Part shown: positions 43,265 to 52,117 of the stretch, one piece after another
Layout of the letters: every line of letters starts with the position of its first letter
Position numbering within the stretch: position 1 is the stretch's first letter
NCBI GenBank assembly: GCA_019638675.1
Contig: JAHBTE010000001.1
Location: 342,605-406,604, forward strand
Direction of reading: 5' to 3'
DNA: 64,000 nucleotides
Source of the DNA: Fimbriimonadaceae bacterium
GTDB taxonomy: Bacteria > Armatimonadota > Fimbriimonadia > Fimbriimonadales > Fimbriimonadaceae
The notes under the pieces: generated by a model
The model's database searches: none
What the model saw: the letters and a program-made list of their open reading frames with translations, nothing else
What the model was told of the DNA's origin: nothing
Translations under genes and position numbers: made by a program

Positions 43265-43736
43265 CTTCGTTCTCCTCTGGATGCACGGAGTGCATGGTCA
43301 ACCATTCGTCCAAATTCGGTTTCGGGAATCTCCAGCGACCTTCGATCAGAAGGCCAGGGATTTCTCCATCTTCGGCTAGCTTGGTCAGTGTTTCTTTTCC
43401 GATTCGCAGATAAGCCGCGGCTTCTCGTGCTGTCATAACCGTGTGTTGACCAGCCATGATCGCTCGGAACAAACCAGACATCTGCTCAGCCGAAAGGAAC
43501 AGCTCAAGCCGAACCACGTTGCCACTTGTCACATGAGGACTTGGCGCGTGTGGTTCAGTTCCGGAAGCAGGCATCGCTGCAAACGAAGCTTCCACTGGGG
43601 CAGGTGCCTCGGAAACAGCTTTGGCTTTGGGAGCCGCAGGTTTCGGGGCGATGTTGTGCTCCACGGGAGGATTCCCCGCAATGCCGCCCGAATGCGGATC
43701 GGCAGAAGCTTTTCTAATTGCGTCAGCGAAGTTCAT
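43254..43736 (-). CDS. Excisionase-type helix-turn-helix protein in the pil operon
   Basis: Protein of 160 residues. The first about 75 residues are Ala/Pro-rich and disordered. The C-terminal part is a MerR/excisionase-like HTH (VMTAREAAAYLRIGKETLTK, then IPGLLIEGRWRFPKPNLDEW). Such domains bind DNA or act as fold adaptors in pilus operons. It overlaps both the ATPase gene (4 nt) and pilM (11 nt), so it is made together with them. Its target is unknown. Confidence 0.82.
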   Translation of the reverse strand: MNFADAIRKASADPHSGGIAGNPPVEHNIAPKPAAPKAKAVSEAPAPVEASFAAMPASGTEPHAPSPHVTSGNVVRLELFLSAEQMSGLFRAIMAGQHTVMTAREAAAYLRIGKETLTKLAEDGEIPGLLIEGRWRFPKPNLDEWLTMHSVHPEENEDVA

Positions 43737-44548
43737 GCTGCTACTCCTGAAAACTCTTGAGCAATTTCTTGAATCAAGAAGCCGTCGACAAACTTTTCTT
43801 TTCGCGCCATGGCCATCAGCATTGCGTTGTCAGCAAGTTGGATAGCGACGCGAGGGGCACCATTTGAGATTTGGTGGATTTGGTGGATCGCATCTGGCGT
43901 GAACGGACTGCGTTCTTCTTGCCAGCCTGCAACCTTCAGCCGGAACAAAATCAGTTCGCCGGTATCAAGCACGTCAAGTGGCTTGATTTGGTACCGAACT
44001 GCCAATCGTTGTTCCAGTGCCGGAACCTTGTGAAGTTTTGGCAACAGTTCTTTTTGACCAAGCAAAACTAAGCTGATCAAAAACTGATCATTCATCTGGC
44101 AGTTCAGAAGTAGCCGCAATTCTTCAAAACTGTTTGCCGACCGGATGAGATGGGCTTCGTCAATCATCAACACCACTCGGCGACCGCGATCGTAGTTTTC
44201 GATCAGGGCAAGGTGGAGTTGCTGAACCAGAACCTGACGATTCCGTGACGCCGTTTCCACTTCCAACTGCGCAAGGATTTCCTGCAGCATTTGGGTCGGG
44301 GTCAAGATAGGGTTGACGATAAGCACGATTCGGTAATGAACCGGATCGAGCATTTCTAGCAGCTTCCGGCTGATCGTCGTCTTTCCAAGGCCAATTTCGC
44401 CGCAAAGCATGGCTGCACCTTTGTTGCGCGCTATCGCGTAATGCAACATCATCAAGGCGTCCTCATGCGCACGGCTCATATAGAGAAACCGTGGATCAGG
44501 TGTAAGCGTGAACGGCGGCTCGTTCAATCCCCAGTACTGTTCGTACAT
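43733..44548 (-). CDS. ExeA/GspA-like AAA ATPase, first gene of the pilus operon
   Basis: Protein of 271 residues opening YEQYWGLNEPPFTLTPDPRF, the signature of ExeA/GspA-family ATPases. Walker A is CGEIGLGKTTISR and Walker B region VVLMIDEAHLI. Only the ATPase domain is present: the peptidoglycan-binding domain and membrane helix of true ExeA are missing. In type II secretion ExeAB help place the secretin in the cell wall. Here it may do this for PilQ, by inference. AGAAGGA lies eight bases upstream of the ATG. Confidence 0.87.
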   Translation of the reverse strand: MYEQYWGLNEPPFTLTPDPRFLYMSRAHEDALMMLHYAIARNKGAAMLCGEIGLGKTTISRKLLEMLDPVHYRIVLIVNPILTPTQMLQEILAQLEVETASRNRQVLVQQLHLALIENYDRGRRVVLMIDEAHLIRSANSFEELRLLLNCQMNDQFLISLVLLGQKELLPKLHKVPALEQRLAVRYQIKPLDVLDTGELILFRLKVAGWQEERSPFTPDAIHQIHQISNGAPRVAIQLADNAMLMAMARKEKFVDGFLIQEIAQEFSGVAA

Positions 44549-44564
44549 TGATAAATTCCTTCTC

Positions 44565-44707
44565 CGGTCAAATTGACCCGGTATTTATGTCGGGAATCTC
44601 GACGCGGAAACTTAGGGGCTTTGTGAGGTTTTCCACCCAATAACTTAAAAACACCTATGAAATGCGCTGGGAAAGAGTATTTCCCAGCACAATATTCGGT
44701 CAAATTG
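44565..44707 (-). promoter_or_regulatory. Two copies of CGGTCAAATTG upstream of the pilus operon
   Basis: The 11-mer CGGTCAAATTG occurs at 44565-44575 and 44697-44707, 132 nt apart, in the 177-nt gap before the ExeA-like gene. The first copy extends to the 13-nt palindrome GGTCAA-A-TTGACC about 17-30 nt upstream of the start codon. A 9-bp hairpin (44666-44674 / 44680-44688) lies between them. These could be regulator sites; no -10/-35 pair is convincing. Confidence 0.4.
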
Positions 44708-44725
44708 TCTAGGTTTCCAAGACTT

Positions 44726-46867
44726 TTATGGCTTTATGGTTTTGCCACGAGGGCCACCGAACTGAATATCGCCGTACTCTTTTCTCATTTTTGCGACCTT
44801 TTCATCCAGTATTTTGCGTTGATCTTCTGGTAGCTCTGAAACACTTCCCATTTTGCCCGGCCGTTCCGCTAAAAATTTGAGCACAGCCTCATGGGCAGGA
44901 AACTGTCCGAAGCCGAGAGTCAGTTTGACTGTGGATTCTTTGCAAACAGCAACACTTGCGATATTTTCATAATTGCTGACCCCTTGCTTTTGGGCAGCTT
45001 CGCTGAAAACGATTGTTGATGCTAGCTGATCTATGCCCGACGTCCTGGTATATGACCAATCAGAGTATTTCGACTCTATCAAGAAGCGTTGATCCGTACC
45101 GGCCGAAAGTTTAATCGTGATAGGTTGGGATTGGCCCATAGAAAGAAATACAGTTTGCTCCCTCATCCACGAGTTATTCGGAACGTTAGGCGGCCAGTCC
45201 TGCTTTCGTTCCCGCGAAGTTCCTGGATCATACATCTCGTAGTATTCATCTGCACGTGAACCAATGCGCACTTCACACTTAAGAATCGTCTCGGCATACA
45301 GTCGCTGAATAGCCTGCGGTGCTCCATTTAGATAAAGATTTAATCCCGTATCAGTCCAAACGGCTTTCCGTTGTTGCGGGCTGAGATGAGCATACGACTG
45401 GATAATAAAAGACTCCCAACTATAGGGCGCGATATACATATTGCTTGCACCTTGTCCCGAAAGATTAACAATGCCCGTTACAAACTGCGGAATCTGCTCC
45501 GGGTGGGTTAGAAATTTAACACCGTCGGCAACTGCATCCAGTGTCAAAATTCCATCTGCTAATATGCGTCGGGCAGAAGCTGCGACTGCACGCCGTGACG
45601 GTACATATTGATCTGCTAACGAAATATTTGGCGGCTGATCCACTACTAATTCATTCACGGGAAACTTTAAGTTATTAAAGTCGAAGGATACGAATAGATT
45701 TATCGCCGCTTCAGATGCCTTTATTGATTTTTTCTTTTGCCCTGCGTACATTGGATAAAAAACTTGGCGGACTACTTCATTCCCCGTCTTTTCACAAGCG
45801 TAATCGAATATTCTTGAAGCTACGCCACTCATTGGTTCAACTTGGTCAACAGTTGCGCACCACTCTAAGTCTGACTTGTCAAATTCAGTTCGCTGACCAT
45901 AACCAAATGAAAGCTTGCCAATTCTTTCAAGCTCTTTTATGTCCGCTTCGCTTAGCTGGAACTCGCCCTCAAGGCCTTTGTATCCGGCAGCATACTTTTC
46001 GTAAGCCTGTTCGTTATCTTCTGGATATGTTCCTGAAACGTAGTCCTGAGTTGTGTTGACCTGATGGCCATCTTTTGTAAAAAGTTCAATGGAAATGAGA
46101 ATAGAGTCTTCGTTTCTGGTGATGATCCCTTGTAAGCCCGCTACCGGGTGCTGCACGCCTCCATAAGGCATTGAGACTTGACTGTAATAAGAATATTCAT
46201 CTTGTTCTGTTTGAAGCTTCTGAATCACCTCGTTTTTTACTATTAGCCTATCGTTAAGCTTTTGCATTTGTACAGCGGCTTGCCCGGGCCAAGCACGCTG
46301 CAGTCTGGTTGGAGAAGTGGACCAAACGACACGCTCATTAATGGGAAGCTGCAGAATTGTGTTTATCCCTACTGAGTTCACAAATTCAGCCAGCAGCATT
46401 TGACCTGGGTCGTAACTGCTCAACTTTTCAATTTCCTGCCAGTTTCGACCGTTATCGTCATTTCCCATATTTGCGGATAGTTCTTTCACCCGCTTGATCA
46501 CTTCCTCTATCTTCTGTTCACTAAAATCGGTTTGCAGCTTTGCTTTCAAGTTCTTTTCTAAATACTTGTAGGCGGCCGCATTATCTTTTGGTTTTGCTGC
46601 ATCTGCCAAGGTCAAGACACCATTACTATCAATGGTGCCCACCGAAACTGCGGTCTTTAAAAATCCAAGTAGCTCTCGTATTGTCCGCTTTTTGACATTT
46701 ATATAAACCAACCGGTCGGCTACCTCTGGCAAAACTACTACCTGCCGACCAGTTTCTTCACTGAGCCAAGTGCCGAACTGGCTAATTGGCATCACAGGCA
46801 AGCGGATATCGCGCGGCGTTTCTTCCGCCTGCAAGAAAACAATGGATGCAACTAAAGCGGTAAACAT
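44726..46867 (-). CDS. Large hypothetical secreted protein with STN-like N terminus
   Basis: Protein of 713 residues with a short signal peptide (FTALVASIVFLQA). Residues about 20-75 (LPVMPISQFGTWLSEETGRQ, then VNVKKRTIRELLGFLKTAV-like sequence) resemble the secretin/TonB short N-terminal domain. The rest is not recognised: mixed helices and strands, several Trp/Tyr-rich parts, ending KTIKP. STN domains bind partner proteins at the outer membrane. It lies just upstream of the pilus operon on the same strand, so it may act with it, but this is unproven. Confidence 0.7.
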   Translation of the reverse strand: MFTALVASIVFLQAEETPRDIRLPVMPISQFGTWLSEETGRQVVVLPEVADRLVYINVKKRTIRELLGFLKTAVSVGTIDSNGVLTLADAAKPKDNAAAYKYLEKNLKAKLQTDFSEQKIEEVIKRVKELSANMGNDDNGRNWQEIEKLSSYDPGQMLLAEFVNSVGINTILQLPINERVVWSTSPTRLQRAWPGQAAVQMQKLNDRLIVKNEVIQKLQTEQDEYSYYSQVSMPYGGVQHPVAGLQGIITRNEDSILISIELFTKDGHQVNTTQDYVSGTYPEDNEQAYEKYAAGYKGLEGEFQLSEADIKELERIGKLSFGYGQRTEFDKSDLEWCATVDQVEPMSGVASRIFDYACEKTGNEVVRQVFYPMYAGQKKKSIKASEAAINLFVSFDFNNLKFPVNELVVDQPPNISLADQYVPSRRAVAASARRILADGILTLDAVADGVKFLTHPEQIPQFVTGIVNLSGQGASNMYIAPYSWESFIIQSYAHLSPQQRKAVWTDTGLNLYLNGAPQAIQRLYAETILKCEVRIGSRADEYYEMYDPGTSRERKQDWPPNVPNNSWMREQTVFLSMGQSQPITIKLSAGTDQRFLIESKYSDWSYTRTSGIDQLASTIVFSEAAQKQGVSNYENIASVAVCKESTVKLTLGFGQFPAHEAVLKFLAERPGKMGSVSELPEDQRKILDEKVAKMRKEYGDIQFGGPRGKTIKP

Positions 46868-46910
46868 GAGTTCTCCCTACCGCGTGTAGTTTACAGTGAA
46901 ACTACTGGAT

Positions 46911-48686
46911 TCAGTTGCTTAGGTTTTTTAATTCTTCAGTCGTTAATCGATAAATTGGACATATTCGATACCGCTGGTCAAACCACTTGCTTCGTTCAAA
47001 AAAGAAATTCAATCTTGCGCCTGGGTTGTTAGCAAACGCAGGATCTTTCAGTTTTTCTTCAAACTCAGCCTTTAGCTTTGGATCATCTGCCAACATTTGT
47101 TTTGCGATCGGTTCCATCGCATAAGCTTCTGCGTATTCCTTGCTCTCAAAATAGCCATTGAAGAATCCCCAACTTGCGAATCCATCGGGAGCATTCGTTT
47201 CCAAAAGATTCGCGGCTAACCTTGCTAGCGGCTGCCCTATAGGCACAACCACGCTGCCTGCAGAAATCGGAATATCACGCTCTACTTCAATCAATTGGAA
47301 CTGCGGCATCAAACGCCCTTCAAAAGTGCTCGCTCCAAGCTTGATTTCAGTGAACATTTGCACCTTCATCCGAACAGTTTTGCTAACCATCTGCTCGCTC
47401 ACTGGATCGCATTGGATACCGTGCCACTTTAACCGTTGAATAACTGGCCACAAATAGCCAGGAACTAGGTAACCCGCAGGGAGTTTTACAACCATCGCCG
47501 CTTCTAATTCGTCGCGAATCACCGTTTGATGTTCAACCTTCTCCGTTGTCCAATGGGGAATTTCGTTTCCGCTGATCTCGCTTTTGTATGGTTCAAATTT
47601 GAATCCTTTGAACACAAATGGGCGGCTTTTTCCCGTATTCCGAGCCGTCAACGCCAGCTCATCGCCTTCTTTCATCGCGGATGCATCTGCATCTGCTTCC
47701 GCGTTTGCTGTCAGAAGTGCCTCGGCGTTTTGGCCCATCCATTCAATCGTTCTCAAGTTTGCTGAATAGGTGCCCCAAACTCTGGGAGCGTAAGGTTTTA
47801 AGACATGCGTTTCGACAAGCAAGCTTGGGCGGTTTCGAACCGCTTGATAACCCGTCGAATACCGCGGCCCGAAAGAATTGAGCGTGATTCCACGATCAGG
47901 ACGACGGTCATCAAAGCCGCCAAAATAAGGCGCGCATAGAAATCCGTCTTTCTCTACTTTTGGAATAACAGAATCAACGTATTGCTTGGAAATCGCTGCG
48001 GTCTGCCCAGCCATAGTCGGATAAATCGGCACATCGTACTGAACCGTGTATTGCCAGTCGCCTCCATCGGTGGTGTGGTTATCAATGAAAAAGTCTGGTT
48101 TGACCTTGCTGAGGAACGGCAAGAGGTTTTGCATTTCCACTGCATCAGCTTTCGTGAAATCACGGTTGAGGTTGAAATTCTCGCTGGTTGCCCGCCAACC
48201 CATTTCAATTGGCCCGTTCTGATTTGCCCGATTATATGGGCTCATCCGTTCGTGCGCATCCACACTGAATACAGGAATGAAGGCGATATTCACTTTATCC
48301 AAAAGCGAACTCAAATTCGGTTCTTGAGGGGCTCCTGCGGGGCGGATGATTCGTCTCGCTAGAATCAAAGTGGCGTCCTTTCCTTCAATCTCACCGCTGT
48401 GAATTCCGTTTTCAATAAAGAGGAGGGGCTTGGTTCGCCCATTGGGATTAAGGGCATCAGTATCGTTTGAAAGCACGACAATAACCATCGGGCGGTTTTC
48501 GGGAGAAACTCCGATCTCATAAACCGTGCATTTATCACTAGCTCGCGCTAGTTGGCGGCAGAAATTAAGGGATTCCTCGTATCTTCCAGTACGCAAGAAG
48601 TTTGATTTTTCAAAAGTAAGTCTCCAGTCGAACTGCGCTCCTTGATTCACCGAACTTATCGCGGCCGCCAACACCATTCCCAACAT
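46911..48686 (-). CDS. M14 family zinc carboxypeptidase, secreted
   Basis: Protein of 591 residues with an N-terminal signal peptide. Zn ligands His and Glu are in IENGIHSGEIEGKDA, the third His in FIDNHTTDGGDWQY, and the likely catalytic Glu in LLVETHVLKPY. These fit M14 metallocarboxypeptidases, which remove C-terminal residues from peptides. The C-terminal about 200 residues have no clear domain. A periplasmic or extracellular scavenging role is likely. Confidence 0.87.
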   Translation of the reverse strand: MLGMVLAAAISSVNQGAQFDWRLTFEKSNFLRTGRYEESLNFCRQLARASDKCTVYEIGVSPENRPMVIVVLSNDTDALNPNGRTKPLLFIENGIHSGEIEGKDATLILARRIIRPAGAPQEPNLSSLLDKVNIAFIPVFSVDAHERMSPYNRANQNGPIEMGWRATSENFNLNRDFTKADAVEMQNLLPFLSKVKPDFFIDNHTTDGGDWQYTVQYDVPIYPTMAGQTAAISKQYVDSVIPKVEKDGFLCAPYFGGFDDRRPDRGITLNSFGPRYSTGYQAVRNRPSLLVETHVLKPYAPRVWGTYSANLRTIEWMGQNAEALLTANAEADADASAMKEGDELALTARNTGKSRPFVFKGFKFEPYKSEISGNEIPHWTTEKVEHQTVIRDELEAAMVVKLPAGYLVPGYLWPVIQRLKWHGIQCDPVSEQMVSKTVRMKVQMFTEIKLGASTFEGRLMPQFQLIEVERDIPISAGSVVVPIGQPLARLAANLLETNAPDGFASWGFFNGYFESKEYAEAYAMEPIAKQMLADDPKLKAEFEEKLKDPAFANNPGARLNFFFERSKWFDQRYRICPIYRLTTEELKNLSN

Positions 48687-48739
48687 AAATTCGATTATCC
48701 CAGAAAACTTACGAGCAAATAACCGTCAAAAGAAACCTG

Positions 48740-48868
48740 ATGCGATACCAAACGTATATTGTCGAACAAACAAAAGCCGCTATGGGCGAGGCGTTCCTCC
48801 ATGAAAACCGCTATTGCGGAAAAGACAAGATGGGTGTTGAGCCGCGCTCGTTCGATCTAAAGTCGTGA
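48740..48868 (+). CDS. Candidate small protein (42 aa)
   Basis: An ATG-TGA frame of 42 codons in the otherwise empty 224-nt gap between the M14 peptidase and the DinB gene. It reads MRYQTYIVEQTKAAMGEAFL then HENRYCGKDKMGVEPRSFDL, with codon choice like neighbouring genes and no low complexity. There is only a weak AAGAA upstream. It may be a true small cytoplasmic protein; conservation would decide. Confidence 0.45.
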   Translation: MRYQTYIVEQTKAAMGEAFLHENRYCGKDKMGVEPRSFDLKS

Positions 48869-48910
48869 TAACGAAGAATTTCCAGTTAGCTGTATAGTGA
48901 GTTGATTAAC

Positions 48911-49372
48911 ATGACTGATATCCCAACGATCATTCACCTTACTAAATCAGCGGGCGACGCCCTTGCGATTGCCGTAGAAGAAATGCCAGAAGATCGGCTC
49001 ACTTGGAGTCCAACTGAAGACACGCGCAATGCTCTAGACTTACTGCACGAAGTGTCTGAATCCGCCCTCTGGTTTGCCGAGGCGCTTCGTACTAAATCGT
49101 CAGCGAGACTGACCTGGGATATCTGGCAGCCAAAACTCCGTGAAAAAGCACCCAGTCATGACGTAGGAGAAATAGTCACTACTCTTCAAAAAAGTATCGC
49201 TGAATTCAACGATGCTTTGGGCAATTTCTCGCCATCCGAGCTCGATGAGCCACTTCCTGGATCTGATTGGCAACCGTCGCCGCGAGAAATCAGTTTCTTC
49301 CCTTTGCGGAATGCTTGGTACCATCTCGGACAAATCCGCTACATCCAAACTTGCTACGGAGATTTCAACTAG
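48911..49372 (+). CDS. DinB family protein
   Basis: Protein of 153 residues from the ATG at 48911 (a TTG three codons earlier is weaker). The four-helix DinB layout is seen: TKSAGDALAIAVEEMPEDRL, LLHEVSESALWFAEAL with the first metal-type His, and LRNAWYHLGQIRYIQ with the C-terminal His. Such proteins include metal-dependent thiol transferases (bacillithiol or mycothiol users). The substrate is unknown. Confidence 0.8.
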   Translation: MTDIPTIIHLTKSAGDALAIAVEEMPEDRLTWSPTEDTRNALDLLHEVSESALWFAEALRTKSSARLTWDIWQPKLREKAPSHDVGEIVTTLQKSIAEFNDALGNFSPSELDEPLPGSDWQPSPREISFFPLRNAWYHLGQIRYIQTCYGDFN

Positions 49373-49399
49373 ACTTACTCAGTAAGGGATATTCAACTC

Positions 49400-51505
49400 A
49401 TGATTCCAGCCCTCATCGCCTCCACCATGATCGGACAAAATTTCAAATACCCAGCTTCCAAAACTGTAGACCATACGGATTCTTATCACGGAATAACAGT
49501 CAAAGATCCGTATCGATGGCTGGAACAGCCGATCTCCACTCCCGAAGTCAAAAAGTGGGCCGACGCGCAGAACAAACTCACGTTTGACTATCTGCATAAA
49601 ATTCCGAATGCCGAACCTTTGCTTAAAGAGTTATTGAGACGAGTCAATTACGAGCGCTATACCGTGCCGACCCAGCGTGGAGAACGTACTTTCTATTCTC
49701 ACAACACAGGCTTGCAGGCTCAAGATGTTTTATTTGTGATCGATAAGCCAGGCGCAAAACCACGAGTTTTACTTGACCCCAATAAGCTCAGCAAAGATGG
49801 CACCGTTGCTTTGAGTGCTACCGATTTCAGCAACGATGGCAATCGTATGCTCTATGGAGTTTCCGCATCTGGTTCGGACTGGATTGAGTGGAAGGTGATG
49901 GACGTCGCAACTGGCAAAGATTTGGATGCCGGAGCGAAATGGTCAAAATTTGGCGGAGGCACCATCAACGCTGACGGCACAGGATTTTATTACCTGCGCT
50001 ACCCAGAACCAAAAGCCGGTTCCGGATTTGTTGATGCCAATGTAGATGCCTCCATCTACTTCCACAAAGTTGGAACCCAGCAGTCTTCAGACCTCTTGAT
50101 TTACAAAGATTCAGATAATCCGAGTCGGTTCCTCTTCCCGGTAGTTACCGACGATAAAAGCGAAGTTCTGATCTACGTTTCCGACCCTGGTTCGATCAAC
50201 AACCGGCTGTATTGGATCAAGATGAACGGAGTTGGTCAACCGCAAATCGTCAAGCTTCATGACAAAGATGATGCGGGATATTCGTTCCTTGGCAAACGCA
50301 ATGGAATGTTCTATTTCCAAACTGACCTCAATGCTCCCAACGGCCGCGTTATCCGCATGAAGCCAGAAGTTGGGGCAAAGTTGGAGGACGTCGTGAGTTC
50401 TCGCGTAGAGGCGATTGAATCGGTTTCTCTACTCAATTCCCAGATCGTCGTCAACTACATGAAGGATGCCCACGCGGTTCCGGAAGTGTTTGATCTGAGC
50501 GGCAAATCTCTCCACAAAGTCAAGTTGCCCGGGCTCGGAACCGTTTCTGGATTTGGCTCTAATCTCAAAGACAACAAAACCTATTACAGCTATGTTGACC
50601 TCACGACTCCGGCAACGATTTACAGCTACGATGCCGCGAGCAACCAAGCCGCAGAATTCCGTAAGCCAGAAGTTCCGCTTGATCCAAGTAAGTACGTGAG
50701 CAAGCAAGTGTTTGTGCGTTCCAGCGATGGCACAACCCGCGTGCCGATGTATATCGTCCACCGCAAAGACCTCAAAATCAAAGGCGACGAGCCTACTCTC
50801 ATCTACGCTTACGGAGGATTTGGTGCGAGCCAAAATCCGTGGTTTAGCACTAGCCGAACCGTTTGGATGGATATGGGCGGAATTTGGTGCCTCGCCAATA
50901 TTCGAGGTGGATCGGAATACGGCAAAGAATGGCACGAAGCGGCGACAAAAGTACGCCGTCAAAACGCGTACGATGACTTCATCGCGTGCGCTGAGTGGCT
51001 CGTCAGGAACAACTACACCAAACCTAAACGAATCACCGTTCAAGGTGGATCAAACGGTGGACTGCTCATCGGCGCAGTGATGAATCAACGTCCAGATCTG
51101 TTCGGAGTTTGCCTACCCGCAGTTGGCGTGATGGACATGCTTCGGTTCAATAAATTCACCATTGGGTCGGCTTGGGAAGGCGACTACGGCTCACCCGAAA
51201 ACCAAGATGAGTTCTTCGCGCTTTACCGAATCTCGCCTTACCACAACCTAAAACCGAACACCATTTACCCGGCAACCCTGGTAACAACCGCAGACACGGA
51301 TGATCGGGTCGTTCCGGCTCATTCGTTCAAATACGCTGCGCGGCTACAGGCCTGCCAAGCTGGCCCAGCTCCGGTGATGATCCGTATTGAAACATCGGCT
51401 GGTCATGGCGGCGGTAAACCGATCCAAAAAGTGATGGAAGAAATTCGCGACGAGTACGCGTTCGCCATGCACAACATGGGCGTGAAAATTCCCGCGAAGT
51501 TCTAA
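49400..51505 (+). CDS. Prolyl oligopeptidase family serine peptidase (S9A)
   Basis: Protein of 701 residues. The N terminus (VKDPYRWLEQPISTPEVKKW) and a seven-bladed propeller precede a C-terminal alpha/beta hydrolase domain. Nucleophile Ser at about 550 is in VQGGSNGGLLIG, Asp at about 636 in TADTDDRVVPAHS and His at about 670 in SAGHGGGKP. Prolyl oligopeptidases cut short peptides after proline. The hydrophobic start is short and a signal peptide is doubtful, so it may be cytoplasmic or periplasmic. The gene is followed by a strong hairpin. Confidence 0.93.
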   Translation: MIPALIASTMIGQNFKYPASKTVDHTDSYHGITVKDPYRWLEQPISTPEVKKWADAQNKLTFDYLHKIPNAEPLLKELLRRVNYERYTVPTQRGERTFYSHNTGLQAQDVLFVIDKPGAKPRVLLDPNKLSKDGTVALSATDFSNDGNRMLYGVSASGSDWIEWKVMDVATGKDLDAGAKWSKFGGGTINADGTGFYYLRYPEPKAGSGFVDANVDASIYFHKVGTQQSSDLLIYKDSDNPSRFLFPVVTDDKSEVLIYVSDPGSINNRLYWIKMNGVGQPQIVKLHDKDDAGYSFLGKRNGMFYFQTDLNAPNGRVIRMKPEVGAKLEDVVSSRVEAIESVSLLNSQIVVNYMKDAHAVPEVFDLSGKSLHKVKLPGLGTVSGFGSNLKDNKTYYSYVDLTTPATIYSYDAASNQAAEFRKPEVPLDPSKYVSKQVFVRSSDGTTRVPMYIVHRKDLKIKGDEPTLIYAYGGFGASQNPWFSTSRTVWMDMGGIWCLANIRGGSEYGKEWHEAATKVRRQNAYDDFIACAEWLVRNNYTKPKRITVQGGSNGGLLIGAVMNQRPDLFGVCLPAVGVMDMLRFNKFTIGSAWEGDYGSPENQDEFFALYRISPYHNLKPNTIYPATLVTTADTDDRVVPAHSFKYAARLQACQAGPAPVMIRIETSAGHGGGKPIQKVMEEIRDEYAFAMHNMGVKIPAKF

Positions 51506-51511
51506 TCTCAA

Positions 51512-51555
51512 AAAATTGCAAAAGGTTGAGAATCATCTCAACCTTTTGCAATTTT
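51512..51555. terminator. Long 19-bp hairpin between peptidase and sigma-factor genes
   Basis: AAAATTGCAAAAGGTTGAG (51512-51530) pairs perfectly with 51537-51555 around a six-base loop. The A/T-rich outer pairs make it terminator-like on both strands. It ends 31 nt before the sigma-factor start, so it could also act as a leader structure. Confidence 0.75.
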
Positions 51556-51586
51556 GCGGCATCAGTATCTTGTTAGAGCCATTCAA

Positions 51587-52117
51587 ATGGAATCTCTGCT
51601 CGTCGAAAAGCTCAAGATAAAGGATGCTGATGCCATCAATCAATGGGTCGCTGAACACCAAAGCGACCTGTATCGCTTTTTGCGCCAACTCACTCGGCAT
51701 ACCGAAACCGCCGAAGACCTCACCCAGCAGACTTTCATCAAAGCCATTCGAAGTGTAAATACATTTGAAGGGCGGTGTAGCATGCGAACCTGGCTCCACC
51801 GAATCGCGTTCAACGAATACGCAGCCTGGCGCCGAAGGCATAAAATTCTTGCGCCTCTCAACCCAAGCTGGGGCAAAGCCGATTCAAACATCGGTGATGT
51901 GGACGCAACCGAAGGGTTGCTTCAGGCACTCCACCGATTGCATCCTGCCCAACGTGAAGCGTTTCTCCTCTTTGAAATTCAAGAAATGAGCCTCGAGGAG
52001 ATTTCGGAAGTGACCGGCGACCCGGTAGGAACCATCAAGTCACGTTTGCATCACGCTCGCGAAAAGCTCAAGCGCGAACTCTCCCATTCCTTTCGACAGG
52101 TGATCCATGAACATTAA
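51587..52117 (+). CDS. ECF-type RNA polymerase sigma factor
   Basis: Protein of 176 residues from the ATG at 51587; an in-frame TTG at 51554 lies inside the hairpin and is rejected. Region 2 is seen in DLYRFLRQLTRHTETAEDL with the Tyr/Phe-rich promoter-melting part, and region 4 in SLEEISEVTGDPVGTIKSRL then HHAREKLKREL. It overlaps the following membrane gene by 11 nt, the usual sigma/anti-sigma arrangement. The target regulon is unknown. Confidence 0.92.
   Translation: MESLLVEKLKIKDADAINQWVAEHQSDLYRFLRQLTRHTETAEDLTQQTFIKAIRSVNTFEGRCSMRTWLHRIAFNEYAAWRRRHKILAPLNPSWGKADSNIGDVDATEGLLQALHRLHPAQREAFLLFEIQEMSLEEISEVTGDPVGTIKSRLHHAREKLKRELSHSFRQVIHEH

Noticed and set aside
50429-51043. Antisense 204-codon frame within the prolyl oligopeptidase gene
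   Set aside because: Shadow frame; the plus strand encodes the catalytic domain.
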